From assembly GCF_963676685.1 (NCBI RefSeq), contig NC_092344.1:90798749-90862748 (forward strand): DNA of 64,000 nucleotides, in the 5' to 3' direction. Below are positions 44,231 through 56,300 of the stretch, piece by piece (the first letter of the stretch is position 1; the number at the start of each line of letters is the position of its first letter). The translations under genes were made by a program, and so were the position numbers. The notes under the pieces were generated by a model. It did not search any database, was not told where the DNA came from, and saw only the letters and a list, made by a program, of their open reading frames with translations. This stretch comes from Mytilus edulis (lineage: Eukaryota; Mollusca; Bivalvia; Mytilida; Mytilidae).

Positions 44231-45016
44231 CAGTCATCATCGTTTAACAATTTTAAAAGAAACCGGGATCATAATGTGATCCGCCCAACATGCGTTTAAT
44301 TTACACATATCGCGCTAGTGGCACTCGAAACAAAACAGTTGGAAAACCAGATCAAAAACAAATTTGAAAAGTATTGATAACCGAAAATTCTGTAGAGTTG
44401 TGCCAAATACAGGCAAGACAACCTATATCTTGGGAAAGAAAAACCTTAGCGTTTTAAATACTTCAACATTTTAAAAACAGTAAATTTATAGAAAAGAACA
44501 TATTAAATAGTTATCAAAAGTACCAGGATTATAATTTAGTACGCCAGACGTGCGTTTCGTCTACATAAGACTCATCAGTGACGCTCAAATCGAAATATTT
44601 ATAAAGCCAAACAAGTACAAAGTTGAAGAGCATTGAGGATCCAAAATTCCAAAAAGTTGTGCCAAATACGGCTAAGGTAATCTATGCCTGGAATAAGAAA
44701 ATCCTTAGTTTTTCGAAAAATTCAAAGTTTTGTAAACAGAAAATTTATAACAAATGACCACATGATTGATATTCATGTCAACACCGTAATGTTGACTACT
44801 GGGCTGGTGATACCCTCGGGGACGAAACGTCCACCAGCAGTGGCATCGACCCAGTGGTTTAAATAGTTATCAAAAGTACCAGGATTATAATTTAGTACGC
44901 TATACGCGCGTTTCGTCTACATAAGCTATTGCATATCAGCATCACATCGCTGACTACTTGGCTGGTAATACCCTAGGTGACAAAATATTCACTAGCAGTG
45001 GCATCATACCAGTGGG
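44230..45016 (-). repeat. Three-unit hammerhead-bearing tandem array
   Basis: Read on the minus strand from 45016: a shortened monomer (actggtatgatgccactgct, internally deleted, half a hammerhead at 44897-44926). A full monomer follows from 44860 (aaccactgggtcgatgccac) with an intact hammerhead at 44541-44586, then a decayed monomer ending in a ruined hammerhead near 44281-44327. Units join at tcctggtacttttgataact. Confidence 0.75.
44541..44586 (-). ncRNA. Hammerhead ribozyme, type I, core intact
   Basis: On the minus strand: gagcgtca / CTGATGA / GTCT tatgt AGAC / GAAA / CGCACGTC / tggcgt. All core residues (CUGAUGA, GAA-A, cleavage triplet GUC) are present. Stem I pairs GCGUCA with UGGCGU using two G-U pairs. 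Stem II is 4 bp. Stem III is 3 bp with a 2-nt loop, where the only change from the usual CGCGCG falls. Predicted to self-cleave after GUC. Confidence 0.82.
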
Positions 45017-46070
45017 AATAAAACAATAAAAGTCTTAATTTAAGTGAAATAACTCCAATAAGGATTAAACTGATATTGGAGAAATTATTAAGTATCTCAT
45101 GACATTCTGAACATTTTTATCTATTTTAGTTTTTAAGCTATTAGCACATTATTTTTTCCTCTAATGTTCTACTCTGACCCATTGTCACAATGTTGGTCAT
45201 TAGGAGAAAACACAAACTTCACACTAGATACCAAAAGGATCATTAGCTCCATGAGTTTGATGAATTCGGTCCAGTAGTTTCAGAGTAGAGGATTTTTTAA
45301 AAATGTTTATGCCAAATGTCAATGGTAATAGCTCAAATGGACCGAATGAATGATACCAGTAAGTGAAGATTTCTCAGACTCAAATCTTAAACCACTTTCA
45401 ATATCATTCAATTTAAATCACTCAAACAGGCAAGAAATTTCACTTTTGAACCCTTGCTCTAAATTTGCCTAAATTGGGATGAAAGACGTATTTATTATAC
45501 AAAACTCCATGGAAAACTCCAAACAGCATGAACAGAAGTCCTTCATGAAATGACAAAATCAAACTTAATTATCGTTTATAAACTTTACTTTTGCCTAAAT
45601 CTGCAGATTTGTATATCATATGTAGCTGTTTTTTGTTGTTGACAGTATCTGTCTATATAGTATAGTTCTTACAATATGTGACAGTAGTACAATGATGGAA
45701 CATCTTAATTTAAGAGAAATGACTCCTTTAAGGAGTCATCTAATAGTTAAGTAAATTGACAAAAAGTAGACCTTGTGAGCATTTTCACTTCTCTATTAAG
45801 ATTTTCAATGTATGAGTTAAGTACTTGCACTTTTCTTTAATATTCATTTCATAAATGGTTTCCAATTTGATTAAATGTAAGATAAAAAATCTGAAACTAC
45901 GCAATCTAAGGATTATTAGGTCCAACATTTGGTTTCAAAAAGCTTAATAAGGGGTAGGATTTTGCTAATTGTTGAAGGTTTATTGTGACATAGTTCATTT
46001 CATCGTTATCTTGTCTTGGGTGAATTTTTGTGTAATAGGGAACAATACAGTATTACCTTATTTCATATTT
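45017..46070. other. Intergenic, dispersed-repeat fragments only
   Basis: A block at about 45030-45330 (cttaatttaagtgaaataac, ggagaaaacacaaacttcac) has a diverged partner at about 45700-45960. Both look like decayed copies of one dispersed repeat. No gene is recognised. Confidence 0.4.
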
Positions 46071-46074
46071 TAAA

Positions 46075-46145
46075 GAGGTCAAGGTCAGATGACATGACCC
46101 TACACCATTCTATACATCAAATAAAGTTGGTTGGTAACTTATAGT
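46075..46145 (-). repeat. Single 147-bp-family unit fragment
   Basis: gaggtcaaggtcagatgaca and ctatacatcaaataaagttg are the reverse complement of the unit core, including the TGACCTTGACCTC phrase. Confidence 0.55.
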
Positions 46146-46659
46146 AAACTTAGAAAAATCCTCAGCATGGAAACTTTATGAAGCCTTAGATAGTAAAAGA
46201 TTGAGGAAAATGTGACCAAGGACTTTGACACATCCTGGATGATGCAAGACATACTCTTTAGACACTGAATGTTGCCTATATACAAAGAATAGATTGTCTA
46301 TCTCTACTTCTTCTTGAAATATTAAGCTTTCTGCAATAAGTAAACATCATCAACCCTGTTCAATTTGTTTGTTTGTGAAAAATTCTAAATAAGTTGGTTT
46401 TTTTTTAATTCAAATTTAAATATAGATAGAACATGATTACCATTTTTTTAATTCCAAACATTGCATGATTACAAATCTTATTTTTATTTCAACAATGGAA
46501 CATTCTATTTCTTTTTAGGGGAAGTTGTATAAATATTAGCACTTCCACGACTTGACAAGGTTTAGACTGAAGAAATTTAACTGATGATTTGCCATAGTTA
46601 CAAGTTTTTTTGTATACAAATAATGAGAATGGCAAGACTATAAATGTTTTAAAAAACCT

Positions 46660-46665
46660 TTTATT
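46660..46665 (-). terminator. Candidate SETD9 poly(A) signal
   Basis: It reads AATAAA on the minus strand, about 590 nt beyond the SETD9 stop. If used, the 3' UTR would include the 25-bp minisatellite at 46696-46851. Confidence 0.35.
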
Positions 46666-46695
46666 GAAAAAAATAACATTAATACTCAACTTTCA

Positions 46696-46851
46696 TTTGT
46701 ATTTAACAACGGTCAGAAATGTTGTATTTAACAACGGTCAGAAATGTTGTATTTAACAACGGTCAAAAATGTTGTATTTAACAACGGTCAGAATTTATGT
46801 TGAATTTAACAACGGTCAGAAATGTTGTATTTAACAACGGTCAGAAATGTT
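46696..46851. repeat. 25-bp minisatellite, six units
   Basis: Units read ttgtatttaacaacggtcag plus aaatg, with one variant containing a 3-bp insertion. It lies about 400 bp past the SETD9 stop on its downstream side, perhaps within the 3' UTR. Confidence 0.9.
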
Positions 46852-47254
46852 ATTGCAACAATTAAAGCATCCATCAGTGTTATCTTTCTTCACTAACTAC
46901 ATACACTCCTCTCTGTAATATGGCACCACTGTAGCATTTATCTGACAACTTATATGTCATATTAATTATGATTGTTAGTACTTAGTTTTGGACATTAAAT
47001 AAATGAATGCTCTCTGTCATCAATCTCAGTTTCAACAATTATGCACTACACTATATTAGGGTGAATAAAGCTGCAGTATGGGTATTTCGTCTCTGTAATC
47101 AACCTAATACAACTAAGCATGCTTTTCACAGTGTTATGCATAGAAAAATGTTACGCAGCCATCTATATTCTCTATAAGCTTCCTTTCAACTTCTGAATCT
47201 TCAGACGTATCTGCCATCTTTTACTCCTGTATAGAATCTGTTACATTCCCATTT

Positions 47255-47342
47255 CTAATGCACAACTGTGAAGTAGGATGAAAATAGTTCTTCTCCTTCT
47301 TTAATATTTCTAAGTGATACAAGTACTATAACTCTTGTCTGT
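47255..47342 (-). CDS. SETD9: SETD9 exon 6 (last)
   Basis: The acceptor is tataatttcag. This 88-nt exon encodes RQTRVIVLVSLRNIKEGEEL, then FSSYFTVVH and TAG. ELFSxY is the C-terminal SET motif. Confidence 0.9.
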
Positions 47343-50300
47343 CTGAAATTATATATACAGTCATAGATTAAAAGTAAAATATCATACATTCAAATAAAAT
47401 TACATTTTGAATAAGTTCAGATTCAATCTTTTTTTTTTTGGCAATTGAAAGATTATATAAGATATAGGCAGAAAATTCACAATGCAACAGTTCAACTATG
47501 GACCTCTTGCAGCACATCTATACACACCTTATTTTAAAGCCAAATGAAACCTCCCCAGAGTAAGTCATAATGCTAGACAGCAGGAGTCAAAGGAACAATT
47601 TTAAACCTTCAGAAGATGTTTATAGAAACTTCTTATTGTCAACCTGTTTATACTATTTTAAGCATTCATTTTATGTATACTCTTCTTTCAAGAGTAAAGG
47701 GACCTTATCCGAAATTGGGTAGCATTATGGGAACATTACTGTTTTGGATGTTCTGGTTGGTCAAGACATTATTTACAGGATATTGATAGTTGAGACTCCC
47801 TAACATAAATTAAGAAAAGGTATGTTGAATTTCTGAATAGGTTCATTACTAGTGGTAATTTTCTGTCACAATATAAATACATGTACCTTATTTCTTCATT
47901 TTCATAAGATGAACTGTAGAAATTATTTGGAATAAATTTACGTAGATGGAATGGGAAGTCAGCTGGAATGTCAAACTCTTGGTAGGCAACATTTGCTTGA
48001 TGTTCTGTAATATAAATATAAAGACAGTTGTATCATAGAAACATTATCTTTAATCTTCTTTCATAATTCAATATTATACAAGAACAATTCATTCAATCTG
48101 GAATTTAGTGAAGCCATATACATAAATCCAATTTCTTATTCAGTATTATAGATCATATTATTATTGTAGCTGAATTGTTTAATTACATTTGTGGTTCCAT
48201 TTCCAAATCACTGTAAACGTATATATTTGTTCCACCTAACAGAATTTCCAATGGAAATTTTGTTATAATCAGTCATAATATCTGTTCCCAATGGAACAAA
48301 TATTCTATACCATTTATTCCATTCAGAACATATAATGTAATATTTATTCAAGTGGAAATAATATTTCAGAATATTTATTCCATTTGGAGCTTATACTGTG
48401 GATTCATTATTATTCGTTGGATACCAATTTTCGTGGATTTCGTGGGCACAGTCAAACCACGAAATTAAATATTCAACGAATGATAATTTTTCTATAGGTT
48501 TGTATGCAGACTTCAGCAAAACCACGAAATTAAATATCCATGAATATGCAAGTTTTTCTTAATCCACGAAAATTGGTACCCACGAAAATAAATGAATCCA
48601 CAGTATTACATTTATATTACATGTATGAAGGAACTTCTATTTCGTGATATCACTAGCCTATCAACACTGAAGCTGCAAGTTCAAACCCTGCACTTAGTAC
48701 AGTAGCACTGTAGGTTTGTTGCCCTGGACTCCAATCTCATTTGACAAGAATTGTTATTTTTCCTGGTGAAGATTGATGGTTCTCTCTGGGCACTCCAATT
48801 TCCTCCACCTATAAAAACTGATTGCAAAGAAGCAGTTTTAAAATAATGCTGAAAGGCAAAGGAGTAAGTTCGGTAAGGGCCATATTTGGCCCCAATTATA
48901 AAGTTCATAGTTACAAAACAATAAATGCTTTAGGTTGCCTTAAAGACATGTGAGAAAGTTAAACAGAACTGTTTTTGTCAAAGTTTAATTCGAACACGTT
49001 GATTTTTACATCCCAAAAAGGTCAAGATAAGGGATTTTTTGTGAAATTTGACAAAATCAGCTGGATTTCAACCAAATAAAGGACCAGGAAACATAGAGCG
49101 CAGGCGTCGACAAGCTTAATATTCAAATAAGACATGTGAAATGTCTTCATTAACATTATTTTAAAAGATCTTTGTTGTCGACGTATGCGCTCTATGTTTC
49201 CTGTCCAATAATCTATGGAAATTTACCCATTTTCATTGATTTTTTTGTGAAAAATCAATATGAGTACAACTTGTGACGTCATAATGAAACGCAGAAACGT
49301 GAAATTTTCAATAAAATGGCTTATATCCTATCTAGTCAATGTATTAGCTACAATTTATCGTGATATTGGTAAATAAATCTGAATTTGAAATTTACGCCAA
49401 AAAAGGGGGCCATTTTAGGACCTTATCGAACATACTCCTTTAAAACACCAAAAATCAGTCAATATAAGGGTATATTACCTGTTGACTGATTGTTAACATA
49501 CTGTCCAACTGCTAAAGGATTGACTGGAAATGGTGTTAGCCAAGACATATCACTTATCAAATATGGCCCAATTCTGTCTCTCTGACAACAAGATCTGAAA
49601 AATAAACAACACATGAATAAATAGGTCAATATAAAGAGCAAGGTGTATAAAATGGCATCTATAAAAATTGTTTTATTTTCTAACTTTTTAATGTCCCATT
49701 TATAGGCATTATGTTTTCTGATCTGTGCATCCGTTCGTCCGTCCGTCCGTTTGTTTGTTGGTTCGTCCGTTTGTCTGTCTGTCCCGCTTCAGGTTAAAGT
49801 TTTTGGTTGAAGTAGTTTTTGATGAAGTTGAAGTCCAATCAACTTAAAACACCTGTTCCTCATATGATTTTTCTAATTTAATGCCAAATTAGAGATTTGC
49901 TCCCATTTTCACGGTCCATTAAACATAGAAAATGATAGTGCAGATGGGGCATCCATGTACTATGGACATATTCTTGTTTTAACAGATTTCCTTTAATTCT
50001 GTAGATAAGAAAATAAATTAATAAATATATGACTGTCAGAACAAGATGAACATGTACTGTGAGATTTTACTCACTAGTTATAGTCCTGATCTATGTTGCT
50101 TATTAAATGTGATGAAAATTTCATATATACACCTCGCCAAAAGTTAAGCAACACCTGATAATTTTACAGAATCGTTTTTTACTGAATTCATAACCAATCG
50201 AAATATCAATACAATAAACAGAATTTGTGTTTTTATAAGATAATATAGACAATAGACAATATTTTATTCGCACACACACATTTACATTAAATGGTTATGG

Positions 50301-53300
50301 CATACAAAATTAAGACAATTAAACTGACAATAGTTAAATTGATTATAATTATATTAGAGTGACAGTGGTATTCACAGCAAAGAAGAAAAAGGCTATAAAT
50401 ATCAACAGTTAACACATTGTTAATGTTCATGAACAATTAAAAAAAGAACACAAACAAAAATTAGGTTGCATATTAAACCAGATGCTCCGCAGGGCGTAGC
50501 TTTATACGACTGCAGAGGTTGAACCCTGAACGGTTGGGGCAAGTATGGACACAACATTCAAGCTGGATTCAGCTCTAAATTTGGATTGTGATTAAATAGT
50601 TGACACAGCATAGGTTTCTGACACAGAATGAATGTGTTCTAATGAACTTAAAATTTTTGTTTTCTCTTAGAGCAATTCACTATGCTGTTGAATATTAATC
50701 CTCTCAAAAAAATGTTTGAAGAAATTTTCTTTTTTATTTATGAAATTTCAAATGAGAAAAATTGAACCCAATTTTTTTAATCACATCCCCCTTTCCCTTA
50801 TTCCAAAACTAATCTCAATTAAAATTTCTAATGGAGTTTGCAACAATAACTACTCATTTAAATACATCATAAAATATTAAGATGTAAAAAAACTGCTTGT
50901 TATCACTGAATGGTAAAGATTATTTTAATTTATCAGTTGGTAGTAAAAAGTGAATATACATTGTATATTGTATATAACAAAGATTTAAGTTGATTCTGGA
51001 CAAAGAAAGATAACTCCAATTAAAAAAAAATCTTGCTATTGCACAATATTTTGCAATAAGATATTTCTTGCTTACTATTCTGGACAAAGAAAGATAACTC
51101 TAATTAAAAAAAAATTTGCTATTTCACAATATTGTGCAATTAGATATATCTTGCCATTGCGCAATACTGTGCAATTGAAAAGACTTGCTATTGCACAATA
51201 CTTAATATAATAATTTTAGATCCTGATTTGGACCAACTTGAAAACTGGGCCCATAATAAAAAATCTAAGTACATTTTTGGATTCAGCATATCAAAGAACC
51301 CCAAGATTTCAATTTTTGTTAAAATCAGACTAAGTTTAATTTTGGACCCTTTGGACTTTAGTGTAGACCAATTTGAAAACAGGACCAAAAATGAAGAATC
51401 TACATACACAGTTAGATTTGGTATATCAAAGAACCCCATTTATTCAATTTTTGATGAAATCAAACAAAGTTTAATTTTGGACCCGATTTGGACCAACTTG
51501 AAAACTGGGCCAATAATCAAGAATCTTAGTACATTTTTAGATTCAGCATATCAAAGAACCTAACTGATTCATTTTTTGTCAAAATCAAACTAAGTTTAAT
51601 TTTGGACCCTTTGGACCTTAATGTAGACCAATTTGAAAACGGGACCAAAAGTTAAGAATCTACATACACAGTCATGACAGTTAGATTCGGCATATCAAAG
51701 AACCCCAATTATTCAATTTTGATGAAATCAAACAAAGTTTAATTTTGGACCCTTTGGGCCCCTTATTCTGTTGGGACCAAAACTCCCAAAATCAAAACCA
51801 ACCTTCCTTTTATGGTCATAAACCTTGTGTTTAAATTTCATAGATTTCTATTTACTTAAACTAAAGTTATTGTGCGAAAACCAAGAATAATGCTTATTTG
51901 GGCCCTTTTTTGGCCCCTAATTCCTAAACTGTTGAAACCAAAACTCCCAAAATCAATCCCAACCGTTCTTTTGTGGTCATAAACCTTGTGTCAAAATTTC
52001 ATAGATTTCTATTAACTTAAACTAAAGTTATAGTGCGAAAACCAAGAAAATGCTTATTTGGGCCCTTTTTGGCCCCTAATTCCTAAAATGTTGGGACCAA
52101 AACTCCCAAAATCAATACCAACCTTCCTTTTGTGGTCATAAACCTTGTGTTAAAATTTCATAGATTTCCATTCACTTTTACTAAAGTTAGAGTGCGAAAA
52201 CTAAAAGTATTCGGACGACGACGACGACGACAACGACGCAGACGACGACGCCAACGTGATAGCAATATACGACGAAAATTTTTTCAAATTTTGCGGTCGT
52301 ATAAAAAGTTATACAGATGTTCTTCATAAAATAAAAGACAATCATTAATATACTTTATGGTGATTTTTAAAATGACTGGTAGACTGCTATTTATAAGTAC
52401 AGTCAAATGATTTAGTGTTATAGTGGACTGCAATTTAATAAAATTGAAATTAAGATTTTTATTAATATTTTGTATATAGGTATCCCTTAATGATTTATAG
52501 CATGGACAGATTGAGAAGAAATGGTATTCATCCTCAATTTCTTGTCTGTTACAGGATAAGTAAATGCGTTTACTTCTTTCCATGTTGGTATAACGCCCTC
52601 TTTCAATTGCTAGGGAATGCGCACTTAGTTTAAATTTACTGAAAACTGATCGGTCGGTTTTGAATTTACATATATCAATATATGGGGGCCTTTTTCTAAC
52701 TCTTTTAGTATGACAAAAGAAATTTAATTTTTCACATTTATTGATAGAACAATTCATAATTTGATAAGCCTGGTCATATATTCTTTGTTGGATACTATTT
52801 ATGTGATATTTTAAATTAAAAGTATTAAAAGTGAGATGACCAAAACCTAATTTATTTAACCAGTCTTTTACAATGTTAACCCATTTACTTGTTTTCTCTA
52901 CATTATTATATATTTTATGGACTAAAGTGTTAGGCGAGTTTACAATGTGGTTTAGAAATTTTATAGCTGAAAGGTGAATTTTTAAGTACAAAGGGATTCT
53001 GTTTGTCTCAGTTAAACAGGCTACATTTGTTGTTTTGCACTGTACTCCTAAAATTTCTTTAATAAATTTAATATGTAAATGTTCAAATGGATCTGAATCT
53101 TTGAACACTTGGCTTACACCCCAAACTTCACTTCCATAAAGAGTTATTGGAACAACTAAAGTATCAAATAATTTTTCAAGCATACTGAAGAAATTATCTA
53201 AAGAGACTGTTTTTTTAATTTTAAACCAAGCTTTTCTTCCTTTTTCCATAAGATTTCTTTTTGAATGATTTAAACTTCCTGAACAATTTATAGTTATTCC

Positions 53301-56300
53301 AAGGTAACAAATAGATTTAACATATATAAAATGTTAATTGAAAAGTGAAAGTTTGGACTGTTTTTATGATTGCATTTTCGACTGTTTCATTTTGGCAAAT
53401 GGTTGTAAAATTGGTAAAATAAAATACAAGATAAAGTTTGAATTTTAACTGAAACTTTTTTTTAATTTGCTCTGCACTATACACAAAATTCTTTTCAGAT
53501 CTCGAGAGTGACAATTTGTTAATGCATTAAAGTACAATTTAGGTCAATAGCGAGTGTATCCTACACACTTCTGGAAAAGTTCACTCACACATCATTTTGT
53601 GCTTGAACTAAGCGTTGTTATGTTCTAACATGAGTTCTATGCCATTTGTTAATCAAGGCTGCTCGTAATTCCTGAAAATGCGTACTAGCTGGAACCCTGT
53701 TAGTGATTTTTTTACCAATGTCATCCCAAACGTGCTCAACGGGAACCATATCTGGTGACATGGGTGGCCAAGAAATAGTGTCAATTGCCTCCTGAGGAAA
53801 ATTATTGGAAACAAAGTGTGCTCTGTGTGGTCTAGCATTATCGTCCATGAATATCGGTCTAGTTGCAAGATTGTGATTGTAAAAATGTGGCTCAACGAAA
53901 TCTGTATGATGTTATCGCGATATTTGACCTGTTATAGTCCCATCTAGACTATAAAGGTCAATTTTGCAGTCGATTGAAAAGCATCCCCAAACTGTCAAAC
54001 CCCCACCCCCAAACGCTGTAGATCCAAGGATGTGCTGTTTCTTGTTAACTGTATTCCGAGGACGCCATATACCAATCAATATGAAGTTAGAGGAATCTGC
54101 TCTCTTCAGACTAATGGACTTGACGCCACTGTCTCAAAGTCCAATTGCGGTGACCACGTGACCATTGATGTCGAGCTTGACGATGACAACGAGCCAGCAA
54201 TGGTCTTTTGACTGGTCTACGTGCACGTACATTGACACAATTTAGTCTGCGGTTAACAGTTACATTTCATTGCACAAAACTTGAAAGGAAAAAACTTGTA
54301 TTTAGGTTTCAAAAACCTGTTTTTTATGTATCTAGAAATAAAATTTATACCTGCATTTTTACCTGTCGATTAACAATAGATTAACAAAATATATAGAAAC
54401 AAAGCAGTATCAAAATCAATTTTAAAACACAAAATAGAAGCAAAAATATTTAGGTGTTGCTTAACTTTTGGCGAGGTGTATATATATGCACACGATGCAT
54501 GGCATTTTGAAAATATGATTTTTCTGCATATGAGAAGTAAACATAGAAGAACTGTAATAAACATGTCACAAGCACAGAATAAAATATAGATGAAGCTTGG
54601 TGTCATACAATGTATGTTAAACGTACTTATATGATTTGTAATTGCTGATAAAATTGCAACAGAATTTTGTTAGACTGATACTGGACTGACAGAAATGAAC
54701 CAGCAATACCCCTCCTCAAGTTGATGCATGCATCTTGCTGGATATTTTTCAATAGAAATCACTTACTTACACTCAAATTACTCATTTTGTTTTAGATGTA
54801 TTGCATATCTACATCATTACATACTATTTTTTAACCCCTGTCTTTTTCCAAGCCCATATGTTTTGAAGAATTTTGCTTATAAATAAATCAGAAAAGTATT
54901 TTCAATTATTATGTTAGGTTAATATCATTTTCCAGTCATAAAACAAATTTTGCAAATGACATAGAATTAAAGACAAACACTGCTAGCATTTAAAATGTTA
55001 GATTGACTTGTAGCCCCAGAGCATCATTTTAAAGGAACAAATGTAATACCTTTTTTTTTTTCTTTTTTTTTATCAAAAATCATAATTCAAAATTTACCTG
55101 TACATGAATTTTGACAAATTCTTATCATTTCCATCAACTAACATGCCATCAATACATCTAAATATGAAAGGATTTAAGAGACTCTGGAATAGTTTTGGTT
55201 CATGAGGTGAATAAATCAGACCTGAAATAGACAAAATAATATATTCAGATGCAAGTAGCATATACTTATATAAGTCATAAAAAATGTCTTCAGTTTTGTT
55301 TTTTTAAACATTTTTATGAATTTTAGACTGTTCTCAATTTTGAAAAAATAAAAATAAATAAATATTGTTTGAATTTGGATAGTCCTTAGTCATGAGAATG
55401 AAGCAAATTAAAATAAAATCTTCATTTAAAAGACAAATCTTCTTTAAAAAAATACAATTTTTACTGTTTATAAATAACATCACATTACTACCCTACTTTT
55501 CTTAAAATAATTGTAAAATCTATTTTTACCCCTTTACATACATGTATTAAGTCAAATCAGAGGTCTCATCAGTAACAGTTTATATGTCCATAAAGGAATT
55601 CAATATTGAAGGCAGAATATTGACAGTTTCAGAATGCACAGAAATCTCTGAAAAATAATGGATGTGGTGTGGTCATTAATTCCTGTCAAGTTCAATTTCA
55701 TTCCTATGTTAACTTTAGGAAATTTTGTATTGACTAACTTGACTATCATGTTGAAATAATAAAGTCAATATTTTGGTTTTGAGAACCCTCATGATATCAT
55801 TCTGTCATAAATAAATATTCTTCAATGTATGTACAGTCCAGTATAATATAATTGTAATTTGGGCTTCAAAGGGGATATGAGCTCATCTTCCCTGAGAGTA
55901 TCCCATGTTCTGTGTTTTGAATATAAGCTCATTTCCACAGTGAAGATCACAAATAACTTGTACTATATATCCCCACAGTGGCAGATCATGGGGAGGGGGG
56001 GTCTGAGGGTTGGAAACTCCACACATGGATACTACAGATCCTGGTTCTACACTGCCATGTGTAACTTACCTGGATACATGGATACTACAGTTCCTTGTTC
56101 TTCACTGCCATGTGTATCTTACCTGGAAACATGGATACTACAGTTCCTGGTTCTACACTGCCATGTATTACTTACCTGGATACATGGATACTACAGTTCC
56201 TGGTTCTACACTGCCATGTATTACTTACCTGGATACATGGATACTACAGATCCTGGTTCTACACTGCCATGTGTAACTTACCTGGATACATGGATACTAC

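Larger units (their letters stand above)
50241..53520 (-). mobile_element. LINE (CR1/Jockey-type) 3' fragment, split by a 2-kb repeat
   Basis: On the minus strand it runs from the post-RT region of ORF2 (53520 to about 52308), across the inserted 2-kb repeat (50477-52307), to a 3' UTR (50476 to 50265). It ends in a short tattgtc repeat tail at 50241-50262, the kind of tail these non-LTR elements use. It is inserted within the Tc1 element and is 5'-truncated. Confidence 0.75.
50130..54478 (-). mobile_element. Tc1/mariner element with nested insertions
   Basis: Perfect TIRs of at least 26 bp begin CACCTCGCCAAAAGTTAAGC, inverted at 54453-54478. TA flanks are at 50128-50129 and 54479-54480. It lies in SETD9 intron 3. 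Only the two ends belong to the original element (about 50130-50240 and 53530-54478); a LINE and a 2-kb repeat fill the rest. The transposase remnant is at 53618-54262 on -. Confidence 0.88.
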
